Below, one piece after another: positions 56,442 through 64,000 of a stretch of 64,000 nt of DNA. This stretch comes from Methanobacterium sp. PtaB.Bin024 (GTDB lineage Archaea; Methanobacteriota; Methanobacteria; Methanobacteriales; Methanobacteriaceae), in NCBI GenBank assembly GCA_002067065.1, contig MVPY01000043.1:72501-136500 (forward strand). Reading direction: 5' to 3'. Both the position numbers and the translations under genes were made by a program. A model generated the notes under the pieces. It did not search any database and had not been told where the DNA came from. It saw nothing but the letters and a program-made list of their open reading frames with translations. Positions within the stretch are counted from its first letter, which is position 1, and each line of letters opens with the position of its first letter.

Positions 56442-56864
56442 TTATTCTTCTTTTGTAAGATCTTTGGAGATGGTGAGCCGGTTTTTACCATTCTTGAATT
56501 CATAGTCAACAGAACTTGTCAATGTTTTTAAGAAGTGAATACCCAAACCACCAGGGCTTCTTTCTTCAAGAGAAGTATTTAAATTAGGAGTATCAACGAG
56601 AAGTGGATCGAACGGTTCTCCACGGTCTTCGATTTGGATTTTGATCTTCTGGTCTTCCCTCCAGCAGGAGAGGTGGATCTGACCGGTATCGTGGGTGTAT
56701 CCATGTAGGATAATGTTTGAGGCGACCTCATCTGTTGCCAGTTGAAGTTGAAAAACACTTTTCTCATCCAGATCAAACTTCCGGGCACTTTCAGTAACAA
56801 AATCGGCTATTTGGGATAAATTCTCTAATTTTGCATCCACATTCAGTTTGAATTCATTTTTCAT
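56442..56864 (-). CDS. RsbW/SpoIIAB-like anti-sigma-type kinase (HATPase)
   Basis: A 140-residue GHKL-type ATPase. The N box LATDEVASNIILHGY is near residue 45, the G1 box IEDRGEPFDP near 83, and the G2-like SPGGLGIHFLK near 104. In bacteria such kinases phosphorylate a STAS antagonist and hold a sigma factor; archaea have no sigma factor, so the partner is unknown. Its start codon directly follows the stop of the phosphatase gene (TGA ATG), with GGAGG upstream, so the two are coupled. Confidence 0.85.
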   Translation of the reverse strand: MKNEFKLNVDAKLENLSQIADFVTESARKFDLDEKSVFQLQLATDEVASNIILHGYTHDTGQIHLSCWREDQKIKIQIEDRGEPFDPLLVDTPNLNTSLEERSPGGLGIHFLKTLTSSVDYEFKNGKNRLTISKDLTKEE

Positions 56865-58232
56865 TCACCCATTCCTCCTAAGGACCAGGAGAGTGATGTC
56901 ATCGGCCTGAGGTGTGCCAGATGCGAAATCATAAACCTCATCAATAATCTTGTTTTTCAGATCCTCAACTTGGAGGTTATGGTTTTTTTGGATAAGTTTA
57001 ATCAGATGTTCCTCACCAAACTGGGCTTCCTGTTTATTCACAGCTTCGGTAACTCCATCAGTGTATAAAACCAGAAGATCCCCTGGATCTATGTTTATGG
57101 TTTTTTCATCCATTTTAAGACCTTTCATGGCACCTAAGACCACACCACCAGTGCTTAACTTGATAATATCTTTAGTTTCATTTTTCCATAGGAGTGGTGG
57201 GTTGTGCCCTGCGTTCACAAAGGTGAGTTTGTTGTTTTCATCATCTAGAACACCATAAAAGAGAGTTACAAACATGTCTGAATGAGGTTCTTCGTTGATG
57301 AAATTATTGACACTTTCTATCATCCTCCCCACCCCTGGATTGCGGCATGCTTTGGCCCGTAAGAGGGTACGTGAAAATGCCATGAAAAGTGCTGCAGGGA
57401 TCCCTTTACCGGAAACATCACCAATTGTAAGACCGGTTTGTTTGCCAGAGATGGGTATAAAATCATAAAAGTCTCCCCCAACTTCCTGGGCGGGTATACT
57501 GCTTGCAGCCAGTTGATAGTTTTCAATATAGGGTATGGTATGGGGTAGGAAGCTTTCCTGGATTTGATGGGCTATTTCCAGTTCTTTTTTCTTTCTTTCA
57601 AGTTGAGCATGGAGTTTGTCCCGTTCCTTTTTGGTTTGCCGCTCCTTAATGAGGTTGGTAATCATGAAGGCAAAGATGAACATTCCCACTGCATTAGCCA
57701 GTATCATGGGAACAAATAAATTTTCAACCACAGCTAAGGCCTGGGCAAAAGGAGATGCCAGTATCAACGCCAGCATCATATGGAAGGTTTCCATGAGAAT
57801 GGAGAAAAGAACAGCACCCCAAATACCAATGAAACGTTTCTTGTTGGCAAGATAGATGATACCTGCAAATAATCCTGCTAGAACTGTTGACAGAGAGCAT
57901 GGGACACAGGTGAATCCTCCCATGGTCAAACGATGCAAACCTCCAATTAAACCAGCACCCAAACCAACAACAGGACCCCCAATCAGCCCAGCCACCATAG
58001 GCCCCAGATCCCGTACATTAGCTATGGCGCCGAAGATATTAACTCCAGAGTAGGAGCCGTAGATTGAAATAGCGCCGAATATTAAAATAAAGATTATTTG
58101 ATTCTTGATGGTTAATTTACCCTCAAGAACTTCGGTGAAGTATTTGAACCGACTCAGGAGATAGGCTATGACTATGATAACACAGACTTTCTCCACCAGA
58201 TCTGTGAAAAGAGTTATACTTAGGGGGTCCAT
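56865..58232 (-). CDS. Membrane SpoIIE/RsbU-like PP2C serine phosphatase with 5TM-LYT sensor
   Basis: A 455-residue protein. The N-terminal 200 residues are a 5-6 helix receptor domain of the 5TM-LYT type (FGAIANVRDLGPMVAGLIGGPVVGLGAG, GGLHRLTMGGFTCVPCSLSTVLAG), followed by a coiled-coil linker (ERDKLHAQLERKKKELEIAHQIQ) and a PP2C phosphatase domain with metal sites GGDFYDF, GDVSGKG, LYTDGVTEA and ADDITLLVL. In bacteria RsbU/SpoIIE dephosphorylate STAS antagonists. Here it sits 3' of the STAS gene in one leftward operon. The signal sensed is unknown. Confidence 0.9.
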   Translation of the reverse strand: MDPLSITLFTDLVEKVCVIIVIAYLLSRFKYFTEVLEGKLTIKNQIIFILIFGAISIYGSYSGVNIFGAIANVRDLGPMVAGLIGGPVVGLGAGLIGGLHRLTMGGFTCVPCSLSTVLAGLFAGIIYLANKKRFIGIWGAVLFSILMETFHMMLALILASPFAQALAVVENLFVPMILANAVGMFIFAFMITNLIKERQTKKERDKLHAQLERKKKELEIAHQIQESFLPHTIPYIENYQLAASSIPAQEVGGDFYDFIPISGKQTGLTIGDVSGKGIPAALFMAFSRTLLRAKACRNPGVGRMIESVNNFINEEPHSDMFVTLFYGVLDDENNKLTFVNAGHNPPLLWKNETKDIIKLSTGGVVLGAMKGLKMDEKTINIDPGDLLVLYTDGVTEAVNKQEAQFGEEHLIKLIQKNHNLQVEDLKNKIIDEVYDFASGTPQADDITLLVLRRNG

Positions 58233-58365
58233 GATAATCTGATTTTTTTAATTATTTATTTTGGGTTGGAGATGATTTTTTGGAGATTAATACCTTGAAT
58301 TGATTAACATTATATTTGATTAAATTTTGTCACGTTTTGTTCTGTTACTTGGAATGTTATTGGTT

Positions 58366-58698
58366 TTAGAAACTGGCGATAGCTTCCTTGTCTGAATCGT
58401 AAATCTGGAAGAGCTGGGTAAAACCAGCGATTTCAAAGACTTCCAGAACATAATGTTGTAAGCAGGATAATTTTAAGGTGCCCCCCATTTTATTCAGCTT
58501 TTTGAGGGATGACAACATCACTCTTAAACCAGAACTACTGATGTAGTCCACTCCAGAAAGATCAGCAACTATCTGAACTTTGCCTGAGTCAATGATTTCA
58601 TTGAACTTACCTTCAACCAGGTTCGAGTTATAGGCATCCAACCGACCGTTCAAAAATACTACTTCCACGTTATTTACACTTTTTCCTGTCATTTCCAT
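58366..58698 (-). CDS. STAS-domain anti-sigma-factor antagonist-like protein
   Basis: A 110-residue STAS protein like RsbV/SpoIIAA: VEVVFLNGRLDAYNS, VADLSGVDYISSSGLRVML with the phosphorylatable serines at about residues 54-56, and the helical C-terminus LEVFEIAGFTQLFQIYDS. Phosphorylation by the HATPase and dephosphorylation by the SpoIIE phosphatase would set its binding state. The start at 58698 follows GGGAGTG five bases upstream; a longer frame is rejected. Confidence 0.9.
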   Translation of the reverse strand: MEMTGKSVNNVEVVFLNGRLDAYNSNLVEGKFNEIIDSGKVQIVADLSGVDYISSSGLRVMLSSLKKLNKMGGTLKLSCLQHYVLEVFEIAGFTQLFQIYDSDKEAIASF

Positions 58699-58747
58699 TT
58701 GCACACTCCCTATCAATAACATTATATTTTATATTTAACTGTTTAAG

Positions 58748-60235
58748 TTAGCTGGAGTGGGTTTTCCATTCCTGCACTACATAATCAAATATTTCTTTAG
58801 CAAATTCAGAGTACACATCTACGGTTTCAGGATCAAAAGCCACATTGTTAAGATATTGTAGGCGTAGGGCATCACCGTCCAGGTATTCTGGCATCAGACC
58901 ACAGAAGAAGAATCCCATTTTTTCGATTTCAGGACATAGTATGGCAGTGTTGGGATTCTTTAAGGGGATATCCAGAACTATGAGTTCAACCTTTTTCTCT
59001 TTCAGATCCTGAACATGAAGCTTTAGTTCATCCATAAAGTCTGTTCCGTACGTGTTAACCCTTAAAAAAGCACTGGCCATTTCTGGTAAAAAGTGAGAGT
59101 GAATATCAGAATGAAAAGCTAATTTCACGTTATCAGGATCTGCTATTTTTAAAACTCGTTTTAATCCAATGTGTTTGTAAATCTTCCTGAGCGTATGCTG
59201 ATGTTTATATGGTAAAAAGACTGTTTGCTCCTGGTCTGGTGCTGCGAGCACGTAAAAGAGAGCTACAGTCCGGCGGATCCCATCATCCTCAGTTTTCATC
59301 TTTTTAAAGATAGCCGTAGGTGGAGAATGAGCCAACACAAAACCAGTCTCCTTGGCCCCCATTTCCACATTTGACTTTTGAGAGGCCACATGAACTGTTA
59401 CTGCTCGGCTATAAAGGCCTAAAATACCTTTAGCTGCTACTTCTTTCATCATCATTCTCTTCATTTTTGGGAAAAGTCCCCTTCCACGATAACGGGGGTC
59501 AACTGCAGCCAGGCCAGATTCTCCCACATGATCCTCAGGAGTTTCTAGGAAAACTCCCAGATGACCCACAATTTCATCCTGTTCATTTACAGCTACACAG
59601 GAAGTTACCGTTCCAGATTTTATTAAAGATGCGAATTTCTCAGGATAATAAATCTCTTCATGAGGATAAGTGTAACCATAAACACGATATATTAACCTAG
59701 CCAAGGATACTGTTTCATCTGGACGCATTAAACGTAAATTAACCATTTCTGATTTAGGGGCCAGATCTTCTTTAGGAGATATGGGAGTATTTGGAGGAGA
59801 TTCCAATTCATTAACTGATTCAAAGGGGAAATTTTTAACCAGTTCTACCACCTTCCCTTTTTTCCCCAAATATTTACTTTTAATCTCATCAGTACAAGCT
59901 CTCATTAATTTAACCCCAATATCAGAGGTTTCTTCTTCTTTTAGTCGCTGGAGGTTAAAGGGTATACCCTGATCTCGTATTGTGACTCTAAAACAAGTAG
60001 GTTCACGGTGAATTTTCACCTTATAATATCCATGTTCCCCTGGTTCGTAGGCGTGTTCAATGACATTATGGCATGCTTCTTCAGTTGCCAGCTCTAAATC
60101 CCTCACAGCAGATTCACTCAACCCATAACCTGAAGTCACATCTCTAACCGCGCGTAAAACTATGGGGAGCAGTTTTAATTCTGCTTTTACCTTTAATGAG
60201 GCAAGTGTCTCTTTATCTGTGGTTTCAGGGGGCAT
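58748..60235 (-). CDS. HATPase-GNAT fusion protein of the partner-switching module
   Basis: A 495-residue protein with three parts. The N-terminal 140 residues are an RsbW-like HATPase (LATEEACHNVIEHAY near residue 50, IRDQGIPFN, SDIGVKLMRACTDE). Next is a GNAT acetyltransferase (RLMRPDETVSLARLIYRVYGY, then SGLAAVDPRYRGRGLFPKMKRMMM with the acetyl-CoA loop). The last 150 residues are an alpha/beta domain without a recognised fold (NTYGTDFMDELKLHVQDLKEK, MGFFFCGLMPEYL). It leads the operon with STAS, phosphatase and second kinase genes. It may be a kinase that also acetylates, or an effector switched by STAS (inference). Confidence 0.8.
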   Translation of the reverse strand: MPPETTDKETLASLKVKAELKLLPIVLRAVRDVTSGYGLSESAVRDLELATEEACHNVIEHAYEPGEHGYYKVKIHREPTCFRVTIRDQGIPFNLQRLKEEETSDIGVKLMRACTDEIKSKYLGKKGKVVELVKNFPFESVNELESPPNTPISPKEDLAPKSEMVNLRLMRPDETVSLARLIYRVYGYTYPHEEIYYPEKFASLIKSGTVTSCVAVNEQDEIVGHLGVFLETPEDHVGESGLAAVDPRYRGRGLFPKMKRMMMKEVAAKGILGLYSRAVTVHVASQKSNVEMGAKETGFVLAHSPPTAIFKKMKTEDDGIRRTVALFYVLAAPDQEQTVFLPYKHQHTLRKIYKHIGLKRVLKIADPDNVKLAFHSDIHSHFLPEMASAFLRVNTYGTDFMDELKLHVQDLKEKKVELIVLDIPLKNPNTAILCPEIEKMGFFFCGLMPEYLDGDALRLQYLNNVAFDPETVDVYSEFAKEIFDYVVQEWKTHSS

Positions 60236-60490
60236 ATTGTTCTTCCATGTAACTTATTTTTGATGAATGAAGAATAGTAAGAAGATAATTAAATAGGAAA
60301 AACTTCAGATAAAGGCATTTACCTTTGCTTTTCAGGGGCAATTTTTCCTTATTACAAAGTCTTTTCAAGGTAAACCCTCCAATATTATTTAGGGCTGAAT
60401 TTAATAACATAATTTTGATTTATTTTTAAAATAGTACGTTTTTACTTTGAACAGGGGGTGCTGAACACATGTCTGATGCGATGGAAGTAC

Positions 60491-60880
60491 TTAGGATTCC
60501 TCCTGAGAGCGTTCTTCTTTTTCTTCTTTCTTTTCTTTGGGATTTTTTTTGGATAGTGTCCCGATTAAACCACCTATAATTCCCAATATTCCACTACTAA
60601 CGAAACTAATAACTGCATTGATTGCCACGTTTGATAAATTACCGGGAACGTAGATAATGGCTGCTATAAGAGAACCCATTCCTCCTGCAAGGCCTCCGTT
60701 AATGGCACCTTCTTTATACACGCCACCTGTCCAGTATGCTGCTATTAAACCACCTATTACAGGTGCAAAAATACTTATATACATGGCTACTGAAGCATCC
60801 ACAGATTTGAAAAAAATTCCAATTGTTTCCAGAACAATTGTTACCACAAAACCAATAGCTACTGCTGTCCAGTTTACCAT
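60491..60880 (-). CDS. DUF5518-type membrane protein
   Basis: A 129-residue membrane protein with four hydrophobic segments and a glycine-rich core (APVIGGLIAAYWTGGVYKEGAINGGLAGGMGSLIAA), ending in a lysine- and glutamate-rich tail (KKEEKEERSQEES). It matches the neighbour at 60915-61235 in order and motifs (APIIGGLVAAYMAGGDYKDGAVNGGIAGLFGG). Both appear to be the DUF5518 family. Function unknown. Strong GGAGGA start site. Confidence 0.65.
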   Translation of the reverse strand: MVNWTAVAIGFVVTIVLETIGIFFKSVDASVAMYISIFAPVIGGLIAAYWTGGVYKEGAINGGLAGGMGSLIAAIIYVPGNLSNVAINAVISFVSSGILGIIGGLIGTLSKKNPKEKKEEKEERSQEES

Positions 60881-60914
60881 TCAATCGTCCTCCTTTTGAA
60901 ATATTCCAATCATA

Positions 60915-61235
60915 TTATAAGGAATTACCCCTAACCAATATCCCAATTGTTCCTCCAATGATTCCCAGTATAAGACCAACAATGGATCCTAAAGCTAGAC
61001 CACCAATCACCGCAGTGAATGCCCCTAATAAAACAGTGCCCAAGATTGCACCGCCAAAAAGACCGGCAATCCCTCCGTTCACTGCACCATCTTTGTAGTC
61101 CCCTCCAGCCATATAAGCAGCAACCAGGCCACCTATTATTGGGGCTAAGACTCCTAAAAATGGTATGAATACACCAACCAATCCAATGATTATGGTTACA
61201 ATGATACCAACAATAACTGGGGTCCAATCGGTCAA
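60915..61235 (-). CDS. DUF5518-type membrane protein
   Basis: A 106-residue paralogue of the protein downstream, with four hydrophobic segments and a repeated glycine-rich core but no charged tail. The TTG start has GGTGTAACAA upstream. The pair is transcribed toward the partner-switching operon and could share a promoter with it only by read-through (not shown). Function unknown. Confidence 0.65.
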   Translation of the reverse strand: MTDWTPVIVGIIVTIIIGLVGVFIPFLGVLAPIIGGLVAAYMAGGDYKDGAVNGGIAGLFGGAILGTVLLGAFTAVIGGLALGSIVGLILGIIGGTIGILVRGNSL

Positions 61236-61297
61236 TTGTTACACCATTTGAATTTTTTTTAAAGATGAATTTGATTTAAACATATCACTTAATCATA

Positions 61298-62164
61298 TTA
61301 CAATCCTTTTTTTAAAGTATCAGCCACTAAACCAGCCACTGAAACACTGCTGACTTCTGATTTAAGGGTGTCAGTTCCAATCACATCATCTGCTCCGGCT
61401 GCGAATATCTTCAGAAGAGCGTCCTCAACCAACACTGGATGCACACAGCTAACCAGGATCCTTCTGGCTCCGTGCTTCTGTAGAATATCACATGCATTGA
61501 CAATGGTACCGCCGGTGCTGATGATATCATCAATGATCACTGCATCTTTCCCCTCAACATCCAGATTTTTAGGTTTGGTTTCCACTTTATCAGGAGATAA
61601 ACGCACTTTCTCCAGATAATCAGATTCACACCCTAAAATATTGGCTATTTCCTCAGCAAAACCTAGAGCACCTTTATCAGGAGCTACAATTACAGGATCA
61701 TCAACATTATTTCCTATATGATTGGCTAATGTAGACATAGCGGACAAATTATGTGCAGGAACTTTGAAGAGGTTACATATGCTCTTTTCATGGAGATTTA
61801 TGCTGTATATTTCACTGGCGCCTGATTGTTCAATTAACTGGCATACCACCTCAGCAGAGATGGCTTCTCCAGCATTGAAACTTTTTTCCTGCCTACCATA
61901 ACCAAAATAGGGGATCACTGTTTTTATTTTTTTGACACCCATTCTGTGGATAGTTTTCAGAATCAAGAAGAGTTCCATAAGATTTTCGTCTTGGGGATAA
62001 CCAGTGGACTGTACCACTACCACCCCATCTTCAACATCACCTTTTATCCGAATGTAACGTTCTCCATCCGGAAATTTTCTACTTTCAAGGGGACAAAGTA
62101 CGTCACCCATTTCTCGGGCAATATTTGCTGCCAGTTTCTGGGAAGAAGATCCTCCTATTATCAT
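61298..62164 (-). CDS. prs: Ribose-phosphate pyrophosphokinase
   Basis: Makes PRPP for nucleotide, histidine and methanopterin synthesis. The 288 residues show IIGGSSSQKLAANIA at the start, FPDGERYIRIKGDVE, IPYFGYGRQEK, INLHEKS, VIVAPDKGALGFAEEIA and the PRPP loop VIIDDIISTGGTI. The length fits the shorter archaeal class III-like enzymes. The ATG at 62164 has GGTGAT five bases upstream. Confidence 0.95.
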   Translation of the reverse strand: MIIGGSSSQKLAANIAREMGDVLCPLESRKFPDGERYIRIKGDVEDGVVVVQSTGYPQDENLMELFLILKTIHRMGVKKIKTVIPYFGYGRQEKSFNAGEAISAEVVCQLIEQSGASEIYSINLHEKSICNLFKVPAHNLSAMSTLANHIGNNVDDPVIVAPDKGALGFAEEIANILGCESDYLEKVRLSPDKVETKPKNLDVEGKDAVIIDDIISTGGTIVNACDILQKHGARRILVSCVHPVLVEDALLKIFAAGADDVIGTDTLKSEVSSVSVAGLVADTLKKGL

Positions 62165-62270
62165 CAAGAATCACCATAGATTAATTAAAATATTACTAAA
62201 GATGTGAAATGGCTTATTTCAACTTCCAGAGCTATTAATGCCATTTGAAGATGATGCCAGATTTTAACTC

Positions 62271-62327
<57 letters not shown>

Positions 62328-62344
62328 AAAGCTGGAGAGGTAGT

Positions 62345-63380
<1,036 letters not shown>

Positions 63381-63413
63381 AAAGAGAATTGAATAAAAAG
63401 GTATGGTGATGGG

Positions 63414-64000
63414 TTGAAGGTATGGATCGACATAGTTAACGCCCCGCATGCAAGGTTTTTTCAGAGTATAATCCGTTACCTGGAGCGTCAGGGTGAAGAA
63501 GTTTTCGTAACCACTCGTAGGTTTGGGGATGTTCACAGGCTCCTGGATCTATTTGGAATCAACTACCAGTTGGTGGGGTGGCATGGAGTTACTCTGGAGG
63601 AGAAACTCATCCGCAGCACACAGAGGGCTTATGAGCTTTCACAGATTATAAGCCGTGAAAGACCGGATGTAGCCGTGTCTAAACACTCTATTGAACTTCC
63701 CAGGGTTTCTTATGGTCTTAAGATCCCCAGTGTTTTTGTTCTGGATAATGAACATGCTATAGCTGCTAACAAACTCACACTACCCCTCTGTGACAGGATT
63801 ATACTCCCTAAAGTAATCAAACCCGAAAGTTTGGTACGTTGTGGCGCTAACCCAGACCATCTGTTACCCTACAATGGCACGTCTGAGATTACTCATCTTG
63901 TTGATTTTCAATATAATCCCCACATATTCCAGGACCTCAAACTAGATCTTAAAAAAGAAAAAACCATACTAATGAGGCCTGAACCGTCACTTGCTTCTTA
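63414..64000 (+). CDS. DUF354-family protein (partial, runs off the window)
   Basis: The 5' part of a protein (195 codons) resembling the archaeal DUF354 family, which looks like glycosyltransferase-B-type enzymes: KVWIDIVNAPHARFFQSIIRYLE at the start, FVTTRRFGDVHRLLDLFG, SRERPDVAVSKHSIELPRVSYGL and FVLDNEHAIAANKLTLPLCD. The TTG start at 63414 has GGTGAT three bases upstream. The 3' part lies outside the window. It is 33 bases after hypB. Confidence 0.8.
   Translation, partial: MKVWIDIVNAPHARFFQSIIRYLERQGEEVFVTTRRFGDVHRLLDLFGINYQLVGWHGVTLEEKLIRSTQRAYELSQIISRERPDVAVSKHSIELPRVSYGLKIPSVFVLDNEHAIAANKLTLPLCDRIILPKVIKPESLVRCGANPDHLLPYNGTSEITHLVDFQYNPHIFQDLKLDLKKEKTILMRPEPSLAS

Noticed and set aside
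60931..61227. A 98-codon frame overlapping the DUF5518 gene in another frame
   Set aside because: Its tryptophan-, cysteine- and arginine-rich composition is a frameshifted reading of the glycine-rich membrane protein.

Overview
This window looks like chromosomal DNA of a mesophilic hydrogenotrophic methanogen of the order Methanobacteriales, probably Methanobacterium or a close relative. The signs are coenzyme M synthesis (comA), an F420-ligase-like protein, TfuA, archaeal TFE, PAN, LonB and UPF0146/UPF0305/DUF356 proteins, a pseudomurein-type Mur-ligase/MraY cluster, leaderless or GGTGA-type gene starts, and AT-rich spacers. No CRISPR array, intact insertion sequence, rRNA gene or replication origin was seen.

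Layout. 1-638: 5' part of ftsZ. 0.9-9.5 kb: a pyruvate-kinase-C-domain protein, then a + strand methanogen cofactor/maturation block: comA, a soluble ABC ATPase, a G3E/HypB-like GTPase, a [4Fe-4S] protein, a CofE-like protein, tfe with a structured leader, an HD protein, tfuA and a LarE-like sulfur transferase. 9.6-19 kb (- strand): small acidic protein, four-CBS protein, UspA, serS, amidohydrolase, carB, carA. 19.4-24 kb: rimI, a UPF0146 protein, a P-type ATPase, cobalt-precorrin-6A reductase and a box C/D guide RNA. 24.2-29.1 kb: an accessory stretch of small lipoproteins, three zinc-ribbon proteins and a frameshifted membrane-protein gene. 29.6-31.9 kb: three DsrE/TusBCD-like proteins with an Fe-S protein and a UPF0305 protein. 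32-35.3 kb: arsenic genes (acr3, arsR, broken arsC) and a cysteine-rich QueG-like ferredoxin protein. 35.7-47.8 kb: pan, mbf1, DUF356, the pseudomurein-type cluster, a hydrogenase maturation protease, a PRMT-like methyltransferase and nikR. 48.3-56.4 kb: CBS protein, two tRNA-Gly genes, UspA, trkA, cbiP, lonB, DEAD-box helicase. 56.4-60.2 kb: a complete partner-switching module (HATPase-GNAT fusion, STAS, membrane SpoIIE phosphatase, RsbW-like kinase). 60.5-64 kb: two DUF5518 membrane proteins, prs, hypA, hypB and a partial DUF354 gene.

The blocks serve methanogen needs: cofactor synthesis and enzyme maturation (coenzyme M, thioamide and sulfur transfer, F420-like ligase, nickel insertion by HypAB with NikR control), cell wall synthesis, and protein quality control (PAN, LonB). 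The strongest candidate for an undescribed system is the Rsb-type partner-switching module, because archaea have no sigma factor for it to release. Next come the ABC ATPase/GTPase/Fe-S trio beside comA, the TfuA-LarE pair, the DsrE-like triad with its Fe-S partner, and a dispersed 3'-end repeat found at three loci. All names come from reading the sequence and recalled family features; no database search was run.
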